DNA of 64,000 bases from Aurelia coerulea (lineage: Eukaryota > Cnidaria > Scyphozoa > Semaeostomeae > Ulmaridae). Of this stretch, positions 13,319 to 25,085 are shown one piece after another. The notes under the pieces are model-generated. The model made no database searches and was not told where the DNA came from. It was given only the letters and a program-made list of their open reading frames with translations. The position numbers and the translations under genes are program-made. Location of the stretch: the NCBI GenBank assembly GCA_039566865.1, contig CM076951.1, positions 13,525,484-13,589,483 on the forward strand, read 5' to 3'. Numbering within the stretch: the stretch's first letter is position 1; each line of letters opens with the position of its first letter.

Positions 13319-13771
13319 GAGCCCCCAGAGGGGGTACTCTGGTTTATTCAGGATATGGATGCTCAGGTTACTTTTTTGGGTCTAAAATTTAGGCAAGGAT
13401 TATTTTTTTGGGTCAATGATTTGTACAGTTATTTTTTTGGGTTCAAGAAATTCTGGCTTACTTTTTTGGGTCTCAAATATGAGAAAAAGTAAAAAAAATC
13501 GGGGAACATATAATTTACAAACAAAATTAGAGTCAAATAACACTACTAAAATAAAAAAACATAAATATCCAAACACATTATGAGAAATCTAATCAGTTAG
13601 GACATTTTTATGCAGATTGAAGATACTCACTTCATAACTTTTGGGTATGTAAGGTCGGAAAAATTATTTTTTTGGGTCTATTTTCATGCTAGAAATTACT
13701 TTTTTGGGTTGATGCGCTGTACCCCAGCCTGAGCACCCCTATCCTAAATATACCTGAGTACCCCCCTGGGG
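13319..13771. mobile_element. G-tract foldback element, copy A
   Basis: The left end reads CCCCCAGAGGGGGTACTCTGG and the right end GAGTACCCCCCTGGGG. The interior repeats a short motif based on TTACTTTTTTGGGTCTA. The possible target duplication (GAAGAGCC left, GAAGAACC right) is imperfect. A related solo fragment lies near 20435-20530. Confidence 0.6.
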
Positions 13772-15162
13772 AAGAACCATGAAGAACCATGATGGTATGG
13801 TATATTAGGATCTAAGTTAACTATAAAGAACGTTTGATCGAGATAAATTACGAAACGTGCAGCAGGTTTTTCTCAAATAAAAGTTGCTCTTCGTGCTCTT
13901 CGGCATATCAATAGACAATGGCATGGCATGTCTATTAGTTAATAACTAATATCGACCATGTATCGACTGAGAGTGTTTAAGGTGGTTTCTTTAGTGGGTA
14001 TAGGGTAAAAAATTTATCTGCCACACCCTTAACCGGGCCCTTTTCTTTTGCTAGCCCCCCTACAATTATGGTGCCAGACCGCCCCTGAATTACATACACC
14101 TTTAAAACCCTTCTAAATTCCATTGCTGAACTCCCTCCAACCTCGTTACTCTACAATGAAGAGAGAAATGAGAGGGCTACACCAAGCAGGCTTACATCAA
14201 ACTGTAATATAATCAATTTAAAATAATTTGAAAAACAAAATTGTACAAATATGTCATCCCTGTCAAATAAACATTTCACACATTGCACAGATGATCATAG
14301 ATGTTAAAATTTATATCAGAGTACCAGGAAAATTCCTTAGATCGGCGATGGTTTCCTAGATCAATATTCAACATTTCGATTTAGAAAACTACACCTGTCA
14401 ATTGTTGATTGCACTGGTACTCCACTCAAAAGGATAACAAACCCTGCTGTCCTGATCTTGAGGATGCAATACTCCAAATAAATCTTTTCAAATATATACA
14501 GTACATATTTACAAAGCATGGTTTTATTCAAACCATTAGAAGGAAACATTGGAACAGGTCACTCAAGGTGAACGTTTGTTGAAACTTCCTTGTTATTTGA
14601 ACTCATTAAAATAGCAGCAAATACTTGGACTACTGCAAAATGGATGATCACGGATAGGCTGCAGCAGAACATTGTATATGAGCCATACTTGGCACTATGG
14701 CCCATGCTATCATGGCGTGCATCACCAGCAAACTGCAATCCATCTTTGTAGGATGTGGCTTTCTCCATTAGTTTCTTTTGATATGCAGACCAGTGAAGAA
14801 GGATACCAGGGAACAATGTTTCCTAAAGAAATAAGAAACTGTCATTTCTTAGAAAACAAGATCGCATAGCAGAAGTGAGAGAATTTGAAAATGATATAAG
14901 AATACATAAATTACACATCAAAAAAGTTATTTCCTACTTCTTAGGGAAGAAACTTTCATATACTGTACTTGAGCTGATCACCTTTAGATGGCATGCATCA
15001 CCTTATTCTCTAAAAAGTAAAACAATTATATGCAACATCAAAATATGAAAGACAGGCCATATTTCTGCTGTGCATGAATCGGTTTCTGATATGAATAATT
15101 TCAACATACTTTGCTCATTTAAACACTGAAATATGTAAATCATCAAAAGTTGGTCATTTATG

Positions 15163-15493
15163 TACACATATATCTTTATAAGAAGCTGTTAAAAGGAAAC
15201 GTAACCCTCAGATCACCAAAAAATTGAGAAACTCTAGTACTGGATTAACATAAATTAAGAAGTGATTTAACAAGGTCTTACTTTTGTTTTCATTTATTTC
15301 CTTTGTCTCATATTTCTGGGAAGGTACCGAACAAAGTAACATTGGAAGCTTCAAAACTTTTTGTTTTGGAATGTTCACAAAGGGCACAGGCACATGAAGG
15401 TAGATGTGGCACCTAATGTATAATTTAAAAGCTGATCATTTTAAGAAATTTTTAGAACCGGCTCATTCTTAGTTTCTTGTAAAAAATATGTGC
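15163..15493. mobile_element. MITE with ATAAGAAAC-type ends, copy 3
   Basis: Starts TACACATATATCTTTATAAG and ends TTCTTGTAAAAAATATGTG. It lies in the intron between the HMGIACISLRTFF exon and the GDARHDSMGHSAKYG exon of the broken gene, so it does not touch coding sequence. Confidence 0.65.
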
Positions 15494-16085
15494 ATCATTT
15501 TTATGAAGGACTTATATCAATTACTGTACTTAGACGCTGATGTTTGAAGAATGTCCTCAAAGAGATGCATGCTATACCCATATGCTTGAAAATCTGAAAG
15601 ACTTTGCTTGCCGACCCCCCTGCAACTAAGACTGCAAAAGACAACAAGAAATTTCCAGCTGGAATTCTAGTTTCTTTCCAAAGTGGTTGACTCCTCCAAA
15701 CATTGTATCTGTTCTGGCAGCGCAAATTAGCACAAATGATTGATATTTCTGCCATGGTTCCAATGCATCTGACTTCTGTCAATGGATTGTCAGCTTTACA
15801 GGATGGACAGAACTTGAATAAGAGCAACAGTTGAGAAAGGAATACTATGAACTTTGGCTCTGTTCTCACATTATTCACTTCATCATCAGACCTGCAAAAG
15901 AAAGCAAGAAGATTAATAATATGTATGAGTAAAAATACCTCAACTCCAACTTGAGCCTCAAAAACCTTTTCCTTTATCTAAAATTATATACTATGGAGGA
16001 TAGGCATGTAAAGAAATAGACACATTTCTGGCACATTGATGCACTTTGAACCACAGTACTGTACAGGATGCACTTTCCTAACGCT

Positions 16086-16283
16086 TCAAATTTTTTTTTC
16101 ACCAGAGCTATCTTCATAACAACCGCTGTAAGCTACTTCAACCGTTTTTTGTGTTTCCTTGCCAAATGAGCACTCCCAGAACCTGTCTCCCCACATGTCT
16201 TCTCTATATCTCGAATTAGTCGGCCAATATACATATGTGCGACCTTGCTTGTACTTTTTCCAAAGTTGATCTGCTTCACCTAC
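16086..16283 (-). CDS. Possible extra exon of the broken transposase-derived gene
   Basis: An open frame of about 63 codons follows a strong acceptor (TTCTTTGCTTGTAG) and contains LWKKYKQGRTYVYWP and WGDRFWECSFG. It lies between the acidic N-terminal exon and the KFIVFLSQ exon on the same strand. I do not recognise this segment in the family and its donor is weak, so membership is uncertain. Confidence 0.3.
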   Translation of the reverse strand, partial: VGEADQLWKKYKQGRTYVYWPTNSRYREDMWGDRFWECSFGKETQKTVEVAYSGCYEDSSGEKKI

Positions 16284-17806
16284 AAGCAAAGAAGTTACAA
16301 GCAAAATTATAAATACTTTAGATATAAAGTATGGAATAATTACTTCTGCTGTCTAATATTGCAATTGCTGTTATGACATGTTAATGCTGCAAAACTGGAA
16401 CGAATTTGATGGTGGAATTCGGTTTTCAAGACATTTCAAAACAGCTTCCAAGTAAAATTGTCTAAATCGCTAAAGCAGTATTGCAAAGTTTCGTGAACTG
16501 ATTTTTCTTTATTTTCGCTACAACGAAACTGGAAATTAATTGAAGTCATTGGATAATCCACAAATATACATTTCAACAAACGCCAATAAATAGCGTCGCC
16601 AACATAGCGGTGTCGTCGATGTTTCTGCATCAAAATTCTACACGTTTTTTCCAAACGCAGATGTTTGTGTTATGCCAAATACCTAATACAAAAAACGGTG
16701 AAACATCTCTCAATGCAATCTTTGAAATAAAATCTCAAATAAATTGCTTCATGTCTCTTTTTGCCTAAACGTTGTCCAAACGTTTTTCCAAAACACAAAT
16801 CTCCAAAATATGAACATCAAAATATGCATAAAGGAAGCCTGTTTTCAAATATTCAACTCTAAGTAGCAAGCATCAAAAGTGCTTCTAAAAGAATCGTCTT
16901 TAGGAGACACATTTTTCCAAAGGAAAGCATCCTTCTGAAATGAAAATACTCAGCATGGATTCGCCATCATGAAGCAACTTACAGTTTTTAGGGAGTGTAC
17001 ATTTGGTGCGAGAATGCCCATCAGATGTTCTTCTTCGTTAATCTCTTCAAAATGCAGTCTTGTCAGGTTACGATGAGACACGTTGAACATAAATGGTAAC
17101 GAAGCGCCTCATTTGGGAAAAAAATGAACATAGCCTAGATGAAACTTGCCTGAATTTACTCAAAAGTTTGGCACTATCTATCCCTCCTCAAACATAGCAG
17201 ACATTTCAAATTAGAACATTGTCAAAAAAGACATCGGTAAATGCAAACAAGACGCAATGGTGCCCTACAGTTTGAGGTACACTGGCAACTATGACATCAA
17301 CTTAAGCTAACCGTCATACTTTCAAGAACTGAACGAATTGCTGTCAGTCACATGACATTAACGCAACTTTTTCTGTCTTGTTATCATGTAATTCATTTTA
17401 AGTCTGCAGTGATTCGATCTCCGCAACATATTAGCAGGCACTACATCACTTGTGTACCAATTATTGACTGGAAGAAAGACAAACCTTTTTCAAGTTTTCT
17501 TTTTAGAGGGAGGCTTTACACATGTACCAATTATTGATCTAGTTTTCTTTTTGGAGCATGTGATCAAGGGAGCGCTATTTTCAACTTCCAATCGAACCTT
17601 CTTTTGAGGCTCTTGCACTGCGCTATTGAGTTCATTTTCGAAGGCATTTTCGGTTTCATTTTCGAAGATAATTTCGTCTTCATCTCCAACTTCTTCTTCG
17701 CTTGTAAAGTTTTCTACTACCTTCTGCAAAGGTGGATCCACTGTTGCTTGCTCGGAGTTACCATTTGTCGCAGCAGAATCTCCAGATGGAGGTTCACACG
17801 CACTCT

Positions 17807-18860
17807 CTTAAATGAGAAGAAAAATATTCTGTTGAAGGCAAAGATTGAAAATTCCTTTTTACCCGATAATACCAGGAGTTACTACGCAACAGTACATAGG
17901 AACGCCATCATAAGCATACCAAGAGAATTATGAATAATTTCTGCATCTTTCAAAAATCAGCCTGCTAATAATCAACGTTTCACGATATCAGGGACATTTT
18001 CAATACGGACTAAGTAACTACTTTCCCGAAAGGTAGTTGCTACGGTTAAAAAGTTCAGTATCAAAATCTTCTTCCTTGCAGGGTTATTACAAAAAATTCA
18101 TTTTTGAGTCCAATGTGACATATAAGAGTGAAGATTTTTTAAGCAGATCAAAAGAATGAACACAGCAGCAACTCTTACAAGAAAAGAAAAATCTTCATTT
18201 GAATGCTGAATTAAGAATTACTGCTTATCAATGGAAAAAATTGCCCCACTCAAATGATCGTCAAGACTTTGAAGGTTTCTTATCACAATGTAACCAGGTA
18301 ACCTTTGGACTATCTTACTTACAATATTGGTAGGCTGTAAGCCAAAAGCCAGTATGCCCATGGCCTCTAGTTTTGACCCGCACAATTTAACCCGCATTTT
18401 CTTAACCTGCATGACCTGCGTTTTACACAAGCCAAATTTTGCATGGGGTTGATTAATTTTTGTATGATTTTCTCAAAACACGCAAGCGCGTGCCAAGCCT
18501 CTTTTGTACATGGCCTATGCACTCTAGCTTACGTGGCTTTATACCATAATCTCCAGAATCTACATTTTTATTTCTTTCCATTGAACTAAGTAGCATAGGT
18601 ACTATAACAATCCATAATCATAGTCAGGCCTTTTCGTTTGACGCGTGCAATCGCACACGCACACGTTGGCACACACGCACATTGAGTCACGAGTGCTTTT
18701 CATCGCACGCGCAAAAGTGTTATTTTGCGCAAGTGGTAGTTTGATGTTCGACACATCCAATGTCAAAGCATGTGCTTCAATAAACCATGATTACTGACAA
18801 ATCCTATAACACTTTCGACAAAGTCCCAAGTGGCAATTCCTCAATTATGAATAATTGCGA
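17807..18860. other. Unassigned stretch with a CA/CG-rich tract
   Basis: No gene supported. Near 18640-18700 there is a purine-pyrimidine alternating tract of CACACGCACACG type. The missing first exon of the minus-strand gene may lie here or further upstream, but I cannot identify it. Confidence 0.35.
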
Positions 18861-19036
18861 CACTTGGTGCTCATAGAGCGAAGGTAATTGTTGTTGCCGA
18901 TACTGATGTTCACCAAGCAGACAAGTGAACCGAGCAGACAACAGATTTGTCCTGTTGACATGGATAGTTCAGAAGAATCAGACACTGACGAGTCTGAGTT
19001 TACCGAGGAAGAAACTGCTGAGTATAGTCGGCCAGG

Positions 19037-19150
19037 TCGAAAACACGGAACTCTCGGATCCCTCGAAACGAACCTGTTCCGAGGTTTCCGTGATTTCCGA
19101 GAGTTCTGTGTTTTCGAGTATACATAGGCCATACTCGAAAACACGGAACT
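19037..19150. repeat. Hairpin-forming inverted repeat
   Basis: GAAAACACGGAACTCTCGGA is followed about 40 bases later by its near-inverse TCCGAGAGTTCTGTGTTTTC, then a third partial copy, CTCGAAAACACGGAACTGTT. The acidic frame that reads into it (MDSSEESDTDESEFTEEE, from 18961) could be a short exon, but nothing downstream supports a gene. Confidence 0.55.
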
Positions 19151-19537
19151 GTTAAAAATGTACAGTAATGGCGTCATTGAATGCCGTGACAATGATTGCT
19201 TGGCATTTGTTGTTTGGATATCGTTTTGCCTGACCTGGAATGGGAATGTTTACTGGATTGATAGCTTCTAGCTGATAAGACTATCTAGCTATCTAGCTGA
19301 TTTGCGGGCATCTACTCGCAGTTGCCTTTCACCAAGGGACATTCAAAGAATTTATTTGCTGGTTCAAAGGAACAAAGAAAACTAGGAACATGACCAACAT
19401 GGGACTTCAAAGGAGTGCAATGAAAAAACCAAGCAACCAAAAGAGAAGCAACGCCAATGTTTAAACTTGGTTATGGCTGGCTCCTTACATTCTGTTCTCA
19501 GAACTACTATCAATAGTTTGCAGAGTGAACGTTCATA

Positions 19538-20246
19538 TACCGGGTGAGTCAGAAAAAACGTGGAGCGTTTGGCGGATTGTGACATCGCGTTTTGCCACCC
19601 AGTCGTTGTGAAATAAATCATTTCATGCAGCCATAAATCTGACTTAGATCATAAGCCTTTCCCCATCGAAATCGGTCATGTGATGCATTGTTTAAAAAAG
19701 ATTTTCTTCGTAAGACTTTATATGAGAGTCTTCCAAACTGAGGAAACCTTTAACCAAGCCCCTTCAGCATTTTAGCCTCGCGAAAGTTACACGTACATGT
19801 GGTATTATCAGGAGAGAGTGAAACAGTTTGGAAATAGCGTTTTCTCCCCTGGGATGCCTTGTCATAACTTGTCCTGCGTTGAGAGACAGTAAAAACGCAT
19901 GCTTCTTTGAGTTGTAAAGCCAGCAAGATCAACGCGCTGCACTGCATTATGACAAAACTATTTCCTTCTTCCCTGATAATACTACGTGTACCTGCAGCTT
20001 TGGCAAGGGTAAAATGCTGAAGGGGCTTTGTTAAAGATTTCATCAGTTTGAAAGACTCCCATACAACGTCTTAGGCAGGAAATATTTTTTTGATTAATAC
20101 ATCAAATGATCGATTTCGATGGGAAAAGGCTTATGATCTAAGTGAGACCTTTGGCTGCAAGAAAAAAATTAGTTCATTTGATCAGATGGCTGAACACGAC
20201 GTCACAGTTCGCCAAATACCCCATGCTTTTTCTGACTCACCTGGTA
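19538..20246. mobile_element. TA-flanked foldback MITE, copy 2
   Basis: Left end TACCGGGTGAGTCAGAAAAA, right end TTTTTCTGACTCACCTGGTA. Long internal inverted segments include CCTTTCCCCATCGAAATCG on the left matched by CGATTTCGATGGGAAAAGG on the right. Same family as 1354-1974 but diverged inside. Non-coding. Confidence 0.75.
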
Positions 20247-20774
20247 TGATGCATTGGTTGTTGGCAAAATATGCTGTAGTTTTGTACTCAGCTCTGTGTC
20301 ATCGAAACATCTTCACAGCAGGTCACAGGAAAAAACTGATCAAGGTATTAATATTCTGTAGGCGGTAAATCCTTGGCAAATTGGAGTGGAAGGCCTTGGT
20401 GCATTTTCCATATAATTTCGGTGTTGACTACACATTTGTGGGTATGCAGATATTGCAGGAAAAGGGTCTATTTTTATGTAAGAAATAATTTTTGGGTTGA
20501 TGTTTTTGCCTCAGCATGAAGACCCCTGTCCTAATCATATTATAACAACAGTAACCTAGCCCCTCTGAGTTACCTTTCTTTTATCTGGTAATCGTTCTCT
20601 AATATTCAACAAAAGCTGAGATGAGGCATGTTGTTTCAAATTGCACCCTGGACAATAAAATAAGTTTACAATATGTGATTTTGAGTTGATGGAAACAAAT
20701 TAAGTTAAAAGCAATTCCTTCCTCTGCATATTGAATGTCAGTGTGACTGATTTCAAATGAAATTGTGAAGTTGT

Positions 20775-20965
20775 TCACATTGTACTGAAGTCACAGATAA
20801 AAGGCACCTTCTCGGCTACAACTTCATTAGCAACTGGCACACAGTTGCAGTAAGCGTATTTGATGCACCTGTGTTCCACAATAAATTTTTCACAATGTAT
20901 ACAATCATTACAACATCTTCTTGTTCCAAAGCGGTTAGTATTATTCAAATTACTCTTGATTGATT
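20775..20965 (-). CDS. Cysteine-rich small open frame, unknown
   Basis: An open minus-strand frame of about 63 codons without an ATG ends at TGA 20775-20777. It contains RRCCNDCIHCEKF, EHRCIKYAYCNC and a later single Cys: eight cysteines in a metal-binding-like arrangement. It reads like one exon of a zinc-binding protein or transposon zinc finger. I do not recognise the family and no flanking exon is evident. Confidence 0.3.
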
Positions 20966-22058
20966 GTCACTGATTGATTGGTTGATTGACTGGTTAATTA
21001 TGGATGAAGGATGGGGTAGATGATCAAGTAATTTGAATTGAAAGAGCATTGGCCTGTTTCTGTGAATATTTAAGTAATAAATCCAAATACTGCAATCAAA
21101 CTCTTGTTCGTAAAGTCGTCAAAGAACTTATTCACATTGTTCCTCCCAATCGTTACTTGAAAGGACTCAATTTATTTGATTGTTATTCGTCGAGCGCGCA
21201 ATCGAACATTTTTAAAGTTTTAGACATTTGTGAGAAATATGACTCATTGTGTAAATATACACCAACTAATTATGTAGGCATTCATAAACTATGGTTTTCT
21301 TCGAAATAAATTCATATTGCTTCAATCCTTTGTTTAATACAATATCATTCTGATTTTGACTGGACAGGTGCAATTCTGTTTCCACATGCAAACACAGAAA
21401 GAACTTGTTTGATTCTGAACCTCGCTTCTGAGCAATTTGCAACGACAGCAACAACAAATGCAACAACAACCACCACACACATCAAACTGGAACTCAGTGT
21501 TGGAACTGGAGTTGTTGAAAATGTTTGTTGATAACAAAGATGAACGTTGAATAATATGGATAGCCTTTGTTTGATCCACAAATTTGCTCTGAAAACGCAT
21601 TGGAAATCATTGACTGATAACTATAGGTCTAGATGTTGGTAGGTTAGTATATGGAATTGGATGTTGGTTGGTAATCTGATGTTTATCATGAACAGCGTTG
21701 AGTAGGCCTAGGGCTGCTGCCCTCTGTGCCTGCTGTTATCATTTATTTCCCACAAGAATTGACAAATGACCAAATAGGGGACTAACAGTAATGCAGTTAA
21801 AGACTCGCAATACTGGAAGAAAAAGAGGAATTTCATTGTTGATTTAGTGAAGCAAAAACTTTAACCATAGTACTACCTGGCTTGTTTGACTATCGTAATA
21901 CTAGAGGGAGGGGGGAGGGGGGGGCACAAACATGATGAAGTCAAAGTTGGTGCAAACTGAAGCAAGTGAGTAGGCATCACCAGCTGAATTTTCCCATTTT
22001 TTATCAACATTGTCTCGAATGATGGCAAAATACATTTCATAAAACCTGTCTAAGCCAT
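20966..22058. other. Unassigned stretch
   Basis: AT-rich with short low-complexity tracts: CAACAA-type repeats near 21440-21470 and a G-run of GAGGGAGGGGGGAGGG type near 21904. No coding feature supported. Confidence 0.4.
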
Positions 22059-23190
22059 TTAAGCGGAGAACCCATCGTGTGCGGGAAACATCTTGTTATG
22101 CTGGTAATCCGGGAGATGTGTCTTCGCCATTTTATCTAGCAACAATTGACGTTTTGGAGAATTATTAAAAAATTTGGGAATGAATTGGATGTTGTCCATC
22201 ACGTTTTTGAAATTCTGTATCTGGCATGATGCTGCAACACAAAGGTTAAGGCAGTGAGAGGCGCAATGGGTGTAGATTGCCAAAGCACGGCACTTTCCAG
22301 CCAAACTACAGCACTTTCCAGCCATGCTACCAGCAGCATCATAACACTCTCCACGGCACTTTTGAAGATCCAGCTTTAACTCTTCTGTAACACAATGGAT
22401 GACTTTATCACTAAGAGCTGCTTCAGAAATTCTAATGTCGCAATATATGAATTTAGGAAACAGCTCTTGGATCTGGCCTTGGGGATCGACATATCTGAGG
22501 ACCAACAGCATCTATTCTTTGTTGAAGCAGTCAGTTACCTCATCTACCAGAATGGCATAAAACCCACATTACTTTATCTCTTTTATTATCTGATCATTGA
22601 CAGGTCTTTGATCGATATGTGGCATTACGGGGAGCAGATTCAAAATGCTTCTTAAGATGACGTCTTCACTTTCAACTCTAAAATTAAGGAGTGCTTGGAA
22701 ATTCCCACAATCTTCTGTGTCATACAATTTAGAATCATCTCTGTGGTCGCGGAGAGGTATGTTTTGTTTAGCACAAAGAAGAACAGTTTTAACAACAGAA
22801 GCAAGCTTCTGCCTATTCTGATTGATCTTTGCATTGAGAGCAGAGACAATAATTCTGTCAACAGACTTTGTTTTGTTTTCCATCATCGCAGTGAAATCTT
22901 GCATTGTAAGTAAGGCCGTCTTGTCAACCTCATATTTAAGTTCATGCAGCTTTAATTTGGTTTTTGCTGAGGACCAATTTGTCAAGGGGCTTTTCATCAG
23001 TTTGTCTAGCTTTGATGTGCTTGAGCCAACACTTCTTCCAAAGAAAAAACATGGAATACAAAATGCGCCATCCAAATCATTTGAATATGCCAGCCAAGGA
23101 AAATGTTGCAACCACTCTCTGCTAAACCCTCGAGCTTTTCCACTAATTTATCTTGTGTGAAAGACAAAACTGTGATCTGGCATCCAAATA
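22059..23190 (-). pseudogene. hAT transposase remnant (ZMYM / TTF-type family)
   Basis: One continuous minus-strand frame reads SREWLQHFPWLAYS, LDGAFCIPCFFFG, KTVLLCAKQNIPLRDHRDD, GNFQALLNFR, AILVDEVTD, LVLRYVD, CRGECYDAAGSMAGK, HCASHCLNL and FFNNSPKRQ. The order matches hAT-superfamily transposases related to ZMYM proteins and the 52-kDa repressor of the kinase inhibitor. Stops interrupt it at plus-strand positions 23148-23150, 22569-22571 and 22512-22514, and neither the zinc-finger N-terminus nor the C-terminal dimerisation (hATC) domain is present. It is a decayed fragment. Confidence 0.85.
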
Positions 23191-24261
23191 GTTTGAAAAC
23201 GGTTATATTTCTCATCACAAAGCAAAGTTGAAATGGAATTAAAAAACAAACCAATGTAACAAGAATGCATTGTTTTATCATGCTGGATATCTCTTTGGTC
23301 TTTCTGCACAACTCTAACTACCCAAAAGACCTATTGCGTATATCAGGCTTTGGGTATTTTGAATGATACAAAGAAGTGTCTCTCCTTTCGGAATTTAAAC
23401 CTAATTTTGACGAGGCTAGCACAAGGTTGATCTTAGTCTTGTGAAAACCTTGTTTAGACAAGTTGTTAATGGAACAGCAAGTTTGCATATGTGTCCAAGG
23501 TTATACGATGGCTGAACAAGGTTGATGATTTCCCATATCTGCAGTGTCATCAGGAGACTTTGCGGACCGCAGTCTAAAATGTAGAAGAACAACAACATAT
23601 GCAAAATGTAAAATGTATTTACTGTATTTTCTGCATTTTTCGGATAGGACAGAATGAAAGCAAATGTTAAGATGCTACTAAAATACAATACTAAGGCAAC
23701 AAATGGTAAAGGTAACTAAATAAAGAGGGAGTAATACCTACCACCTATATGCTATGCCAGCTGTGGTAATGCAGGGTTTGTCAGGAAAGCTTGTAAAGGG
23801 TGGAACCAATATAAACTTGTGTACTTCATGCTGGTGCTGATGGATTGGGTACTGTTGGCATGGTGGTGGTTTCGGAACGGCATGTTGTATCTCATAATAG
23901 TGATTCTTTGATGTAACAATGGTCGGAGTAGGTATGCGGATTGATAGTTAATATCTAGGCTTTGATATCTGACTTATCTCAACTCATCAGCTAAAAAATC
24001 CAACATGGATATTTCGGAGCTTTCATTTTAGTATATCCTTTCATATGTGGGTGCCCCATGCAGTCCTGCGTCCAGGACCACAGTTGCTAAGTTCAGTTCA
24101 AAGTCCCAATAAAGTTTTCTTTAATATTCTCCAATATAATAATTTCCAATATTCTCCAGCGTAATTTAATGATTGAAATCCATTATATGATCAATCCTAA
24201 ATTCATATTTGTGTTTCTGTAGGTAAGTTCTTTTTGGCTTGGTATCTCCTGTCGATCTCGC
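23191..24261. other. Unassigned stretch
   Basis: No coding domain, terminal repeat or RNA gene recognised. It may include diverged flanks of the neighbouring hAT and Penelope-like remnants. Confidence 0.35.
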
Positions 24262-24264
24262 TCA

Positions 24265-25085
24265 CGTTTGTTTATGTTGTTGCGGCTGTTGTTGTGGTTG
24301 TTGTTTTCGCGTTTGGGTTCCTGGAAATTGATTGTTTGTGTGTGGTGGTTGTTGTTGTTTCTGTGATGGTAGCAGTTCTGTTCGGACCAGCTTGTCTTTT
24401 AGGTTAGGCCTTCTCTGAAGGGATAAAATTGGTTTGCTGTTCTTCCAAACCTGTTGAAGGACTGGATTATTACTGATAAGGTGCCAGTGGCTCATGAGAA
24501 TGGACCCAATATCCGCTGTTTCCGAATCATATGGGACTATGAAGGGTATTACTTTATCTTGATTGTTCTTCCTCCTGTTCGTGGTAATAGGTTTAGGCCC
24601 ATTAAGTTCCCTGGTTTGATTTGGGAATAGTAGATCGTTTTGGCATATGTTTGAAATATGAGGCATATGAGGCCATAGTACAATAGCTCCTCCTTTGTCA
24701 GCCCTTTGGATAACAATTTTTTCTGTTTGGCTAGTGTATCTATTGCTCTTCCTTCACTTGGAGACAGGTTAGATGTGTTTTGTGTAGGGTGGTAAAATAA
24801 ATGGAATTGTAGTTTCATTCTACGTGTGAATTCTGCGAGCCCTTCCGTAACATCTTTCTGCTGTACCCGTACAGGGGTGGGTATAAAAGATAGACCTCTT
24901 TGAAGGAGTAAAGTTTCCCCCATGGTTAATGTAGTTGTCCCTAAATTGACAATATTGTTGATTGGTTTGTATTGTGTAACAGCCCTGCGCAGCTTTTTTT
25001 TATCGCATTTGTTCCAATTGTGCCATGTTCCTTTTTCCGATTTTTATTCAAAATTTTCCTTAATGTTGTTCTTTCCGACTCTGTT
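24265..25085 (-). pseudogene. Penelope-like element, RT gene with its core deleted
   Basis: The 5' part reads YKPINNIVNLG, LQRGLSFIPTP and FTRRMKLQFHLF, the N-terminal signature of Penelope-like reverse transcriptases. A frame change follows, then ADKGGAIVLWPH (the usual ADKG motif). Within about 30 codons the sequence jumps to VIPFIVPYDSET, SHWHLISNNPVL and RRPNLKDKLVRTELL, which normally lie after the RT palm and before the GIY-YIG endonuclease. The catalytic palm with its YxDD box is absent, and the C-terminus runs into a Gln-rich tract instead of GIY-YIG. Known family order is from memory; the deletion is seen directly as missing spacing. Confidence 0.7.

Larger units (their letters stand above)
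10291..14087. mobile_element. hAT-like nonautonomous element with 8-bp target duplication
   Basis: Terminal inverted repeats are CAGGCGCGGTCTGGCC on the left and the inverse of CAGGGGCGGTCTGGCA on the right, a classic hAT-type CAGGGGCGG end. Both sides are flanked by the same 8-bp AATTACAT (10283-10290 and 14088-14095). Removing the element restores an exon of the surrounding gene. The 3.8-kb interior holds no recognisable hAT transposase, but does hold a 125-bp minisatellite and a G-tract foldback, so other repeats have collected in it. Confidence 0.88.
7518..17806 (-). pseudogene. Multi-exon transposase-derived gene (Kolobok-like?), broken by hAT insertion and frameshift
   Basis: Exons on the minus strand: 17806 to about 17500; 15891-15525; 14822-14625; 14150-14096 continued at 10290-10157; 9639-9335; 8881-8710; 8401-8253; 7675-7518 (stop TGA). 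Most junctions have good GT-AG sites and keep phase. Ordered motifs are KFIVFLSQ, CPSC, WRSQP, PAGNFLLSFAVLVAGG, FKHMGIACISLRTFFKHQ, GDARHDSMGHSAKYGSYT, SNEVGGSSAME, VVTDRHLSIAKHMREVFP, FDLWHLKK, INHLYWSAP, QTSCIEGFHSVVNQFAPKM and HALAAIHFN. This is a family I know as uncharacterised multicopy proteins in cnidarians and other marine animals; the D / TDRH-D / E spacing suggests a DDE transposase, perhaps Kolobok-type, but that name is my inference. GDAR replaces the usual GDGR. A hAT-like element splits one exon, and a one-base frameshift lies just before the TDRH block, so the gene is dead. The first coding exon(s) upstream were not found. Confidence 0.75.

Noticed and set aside
16436..16654. 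72-codon minus-strand frame between exons of the transposase-derived gene
   Set aside because: No family motif and no convincing splice sites; most likely intronic.
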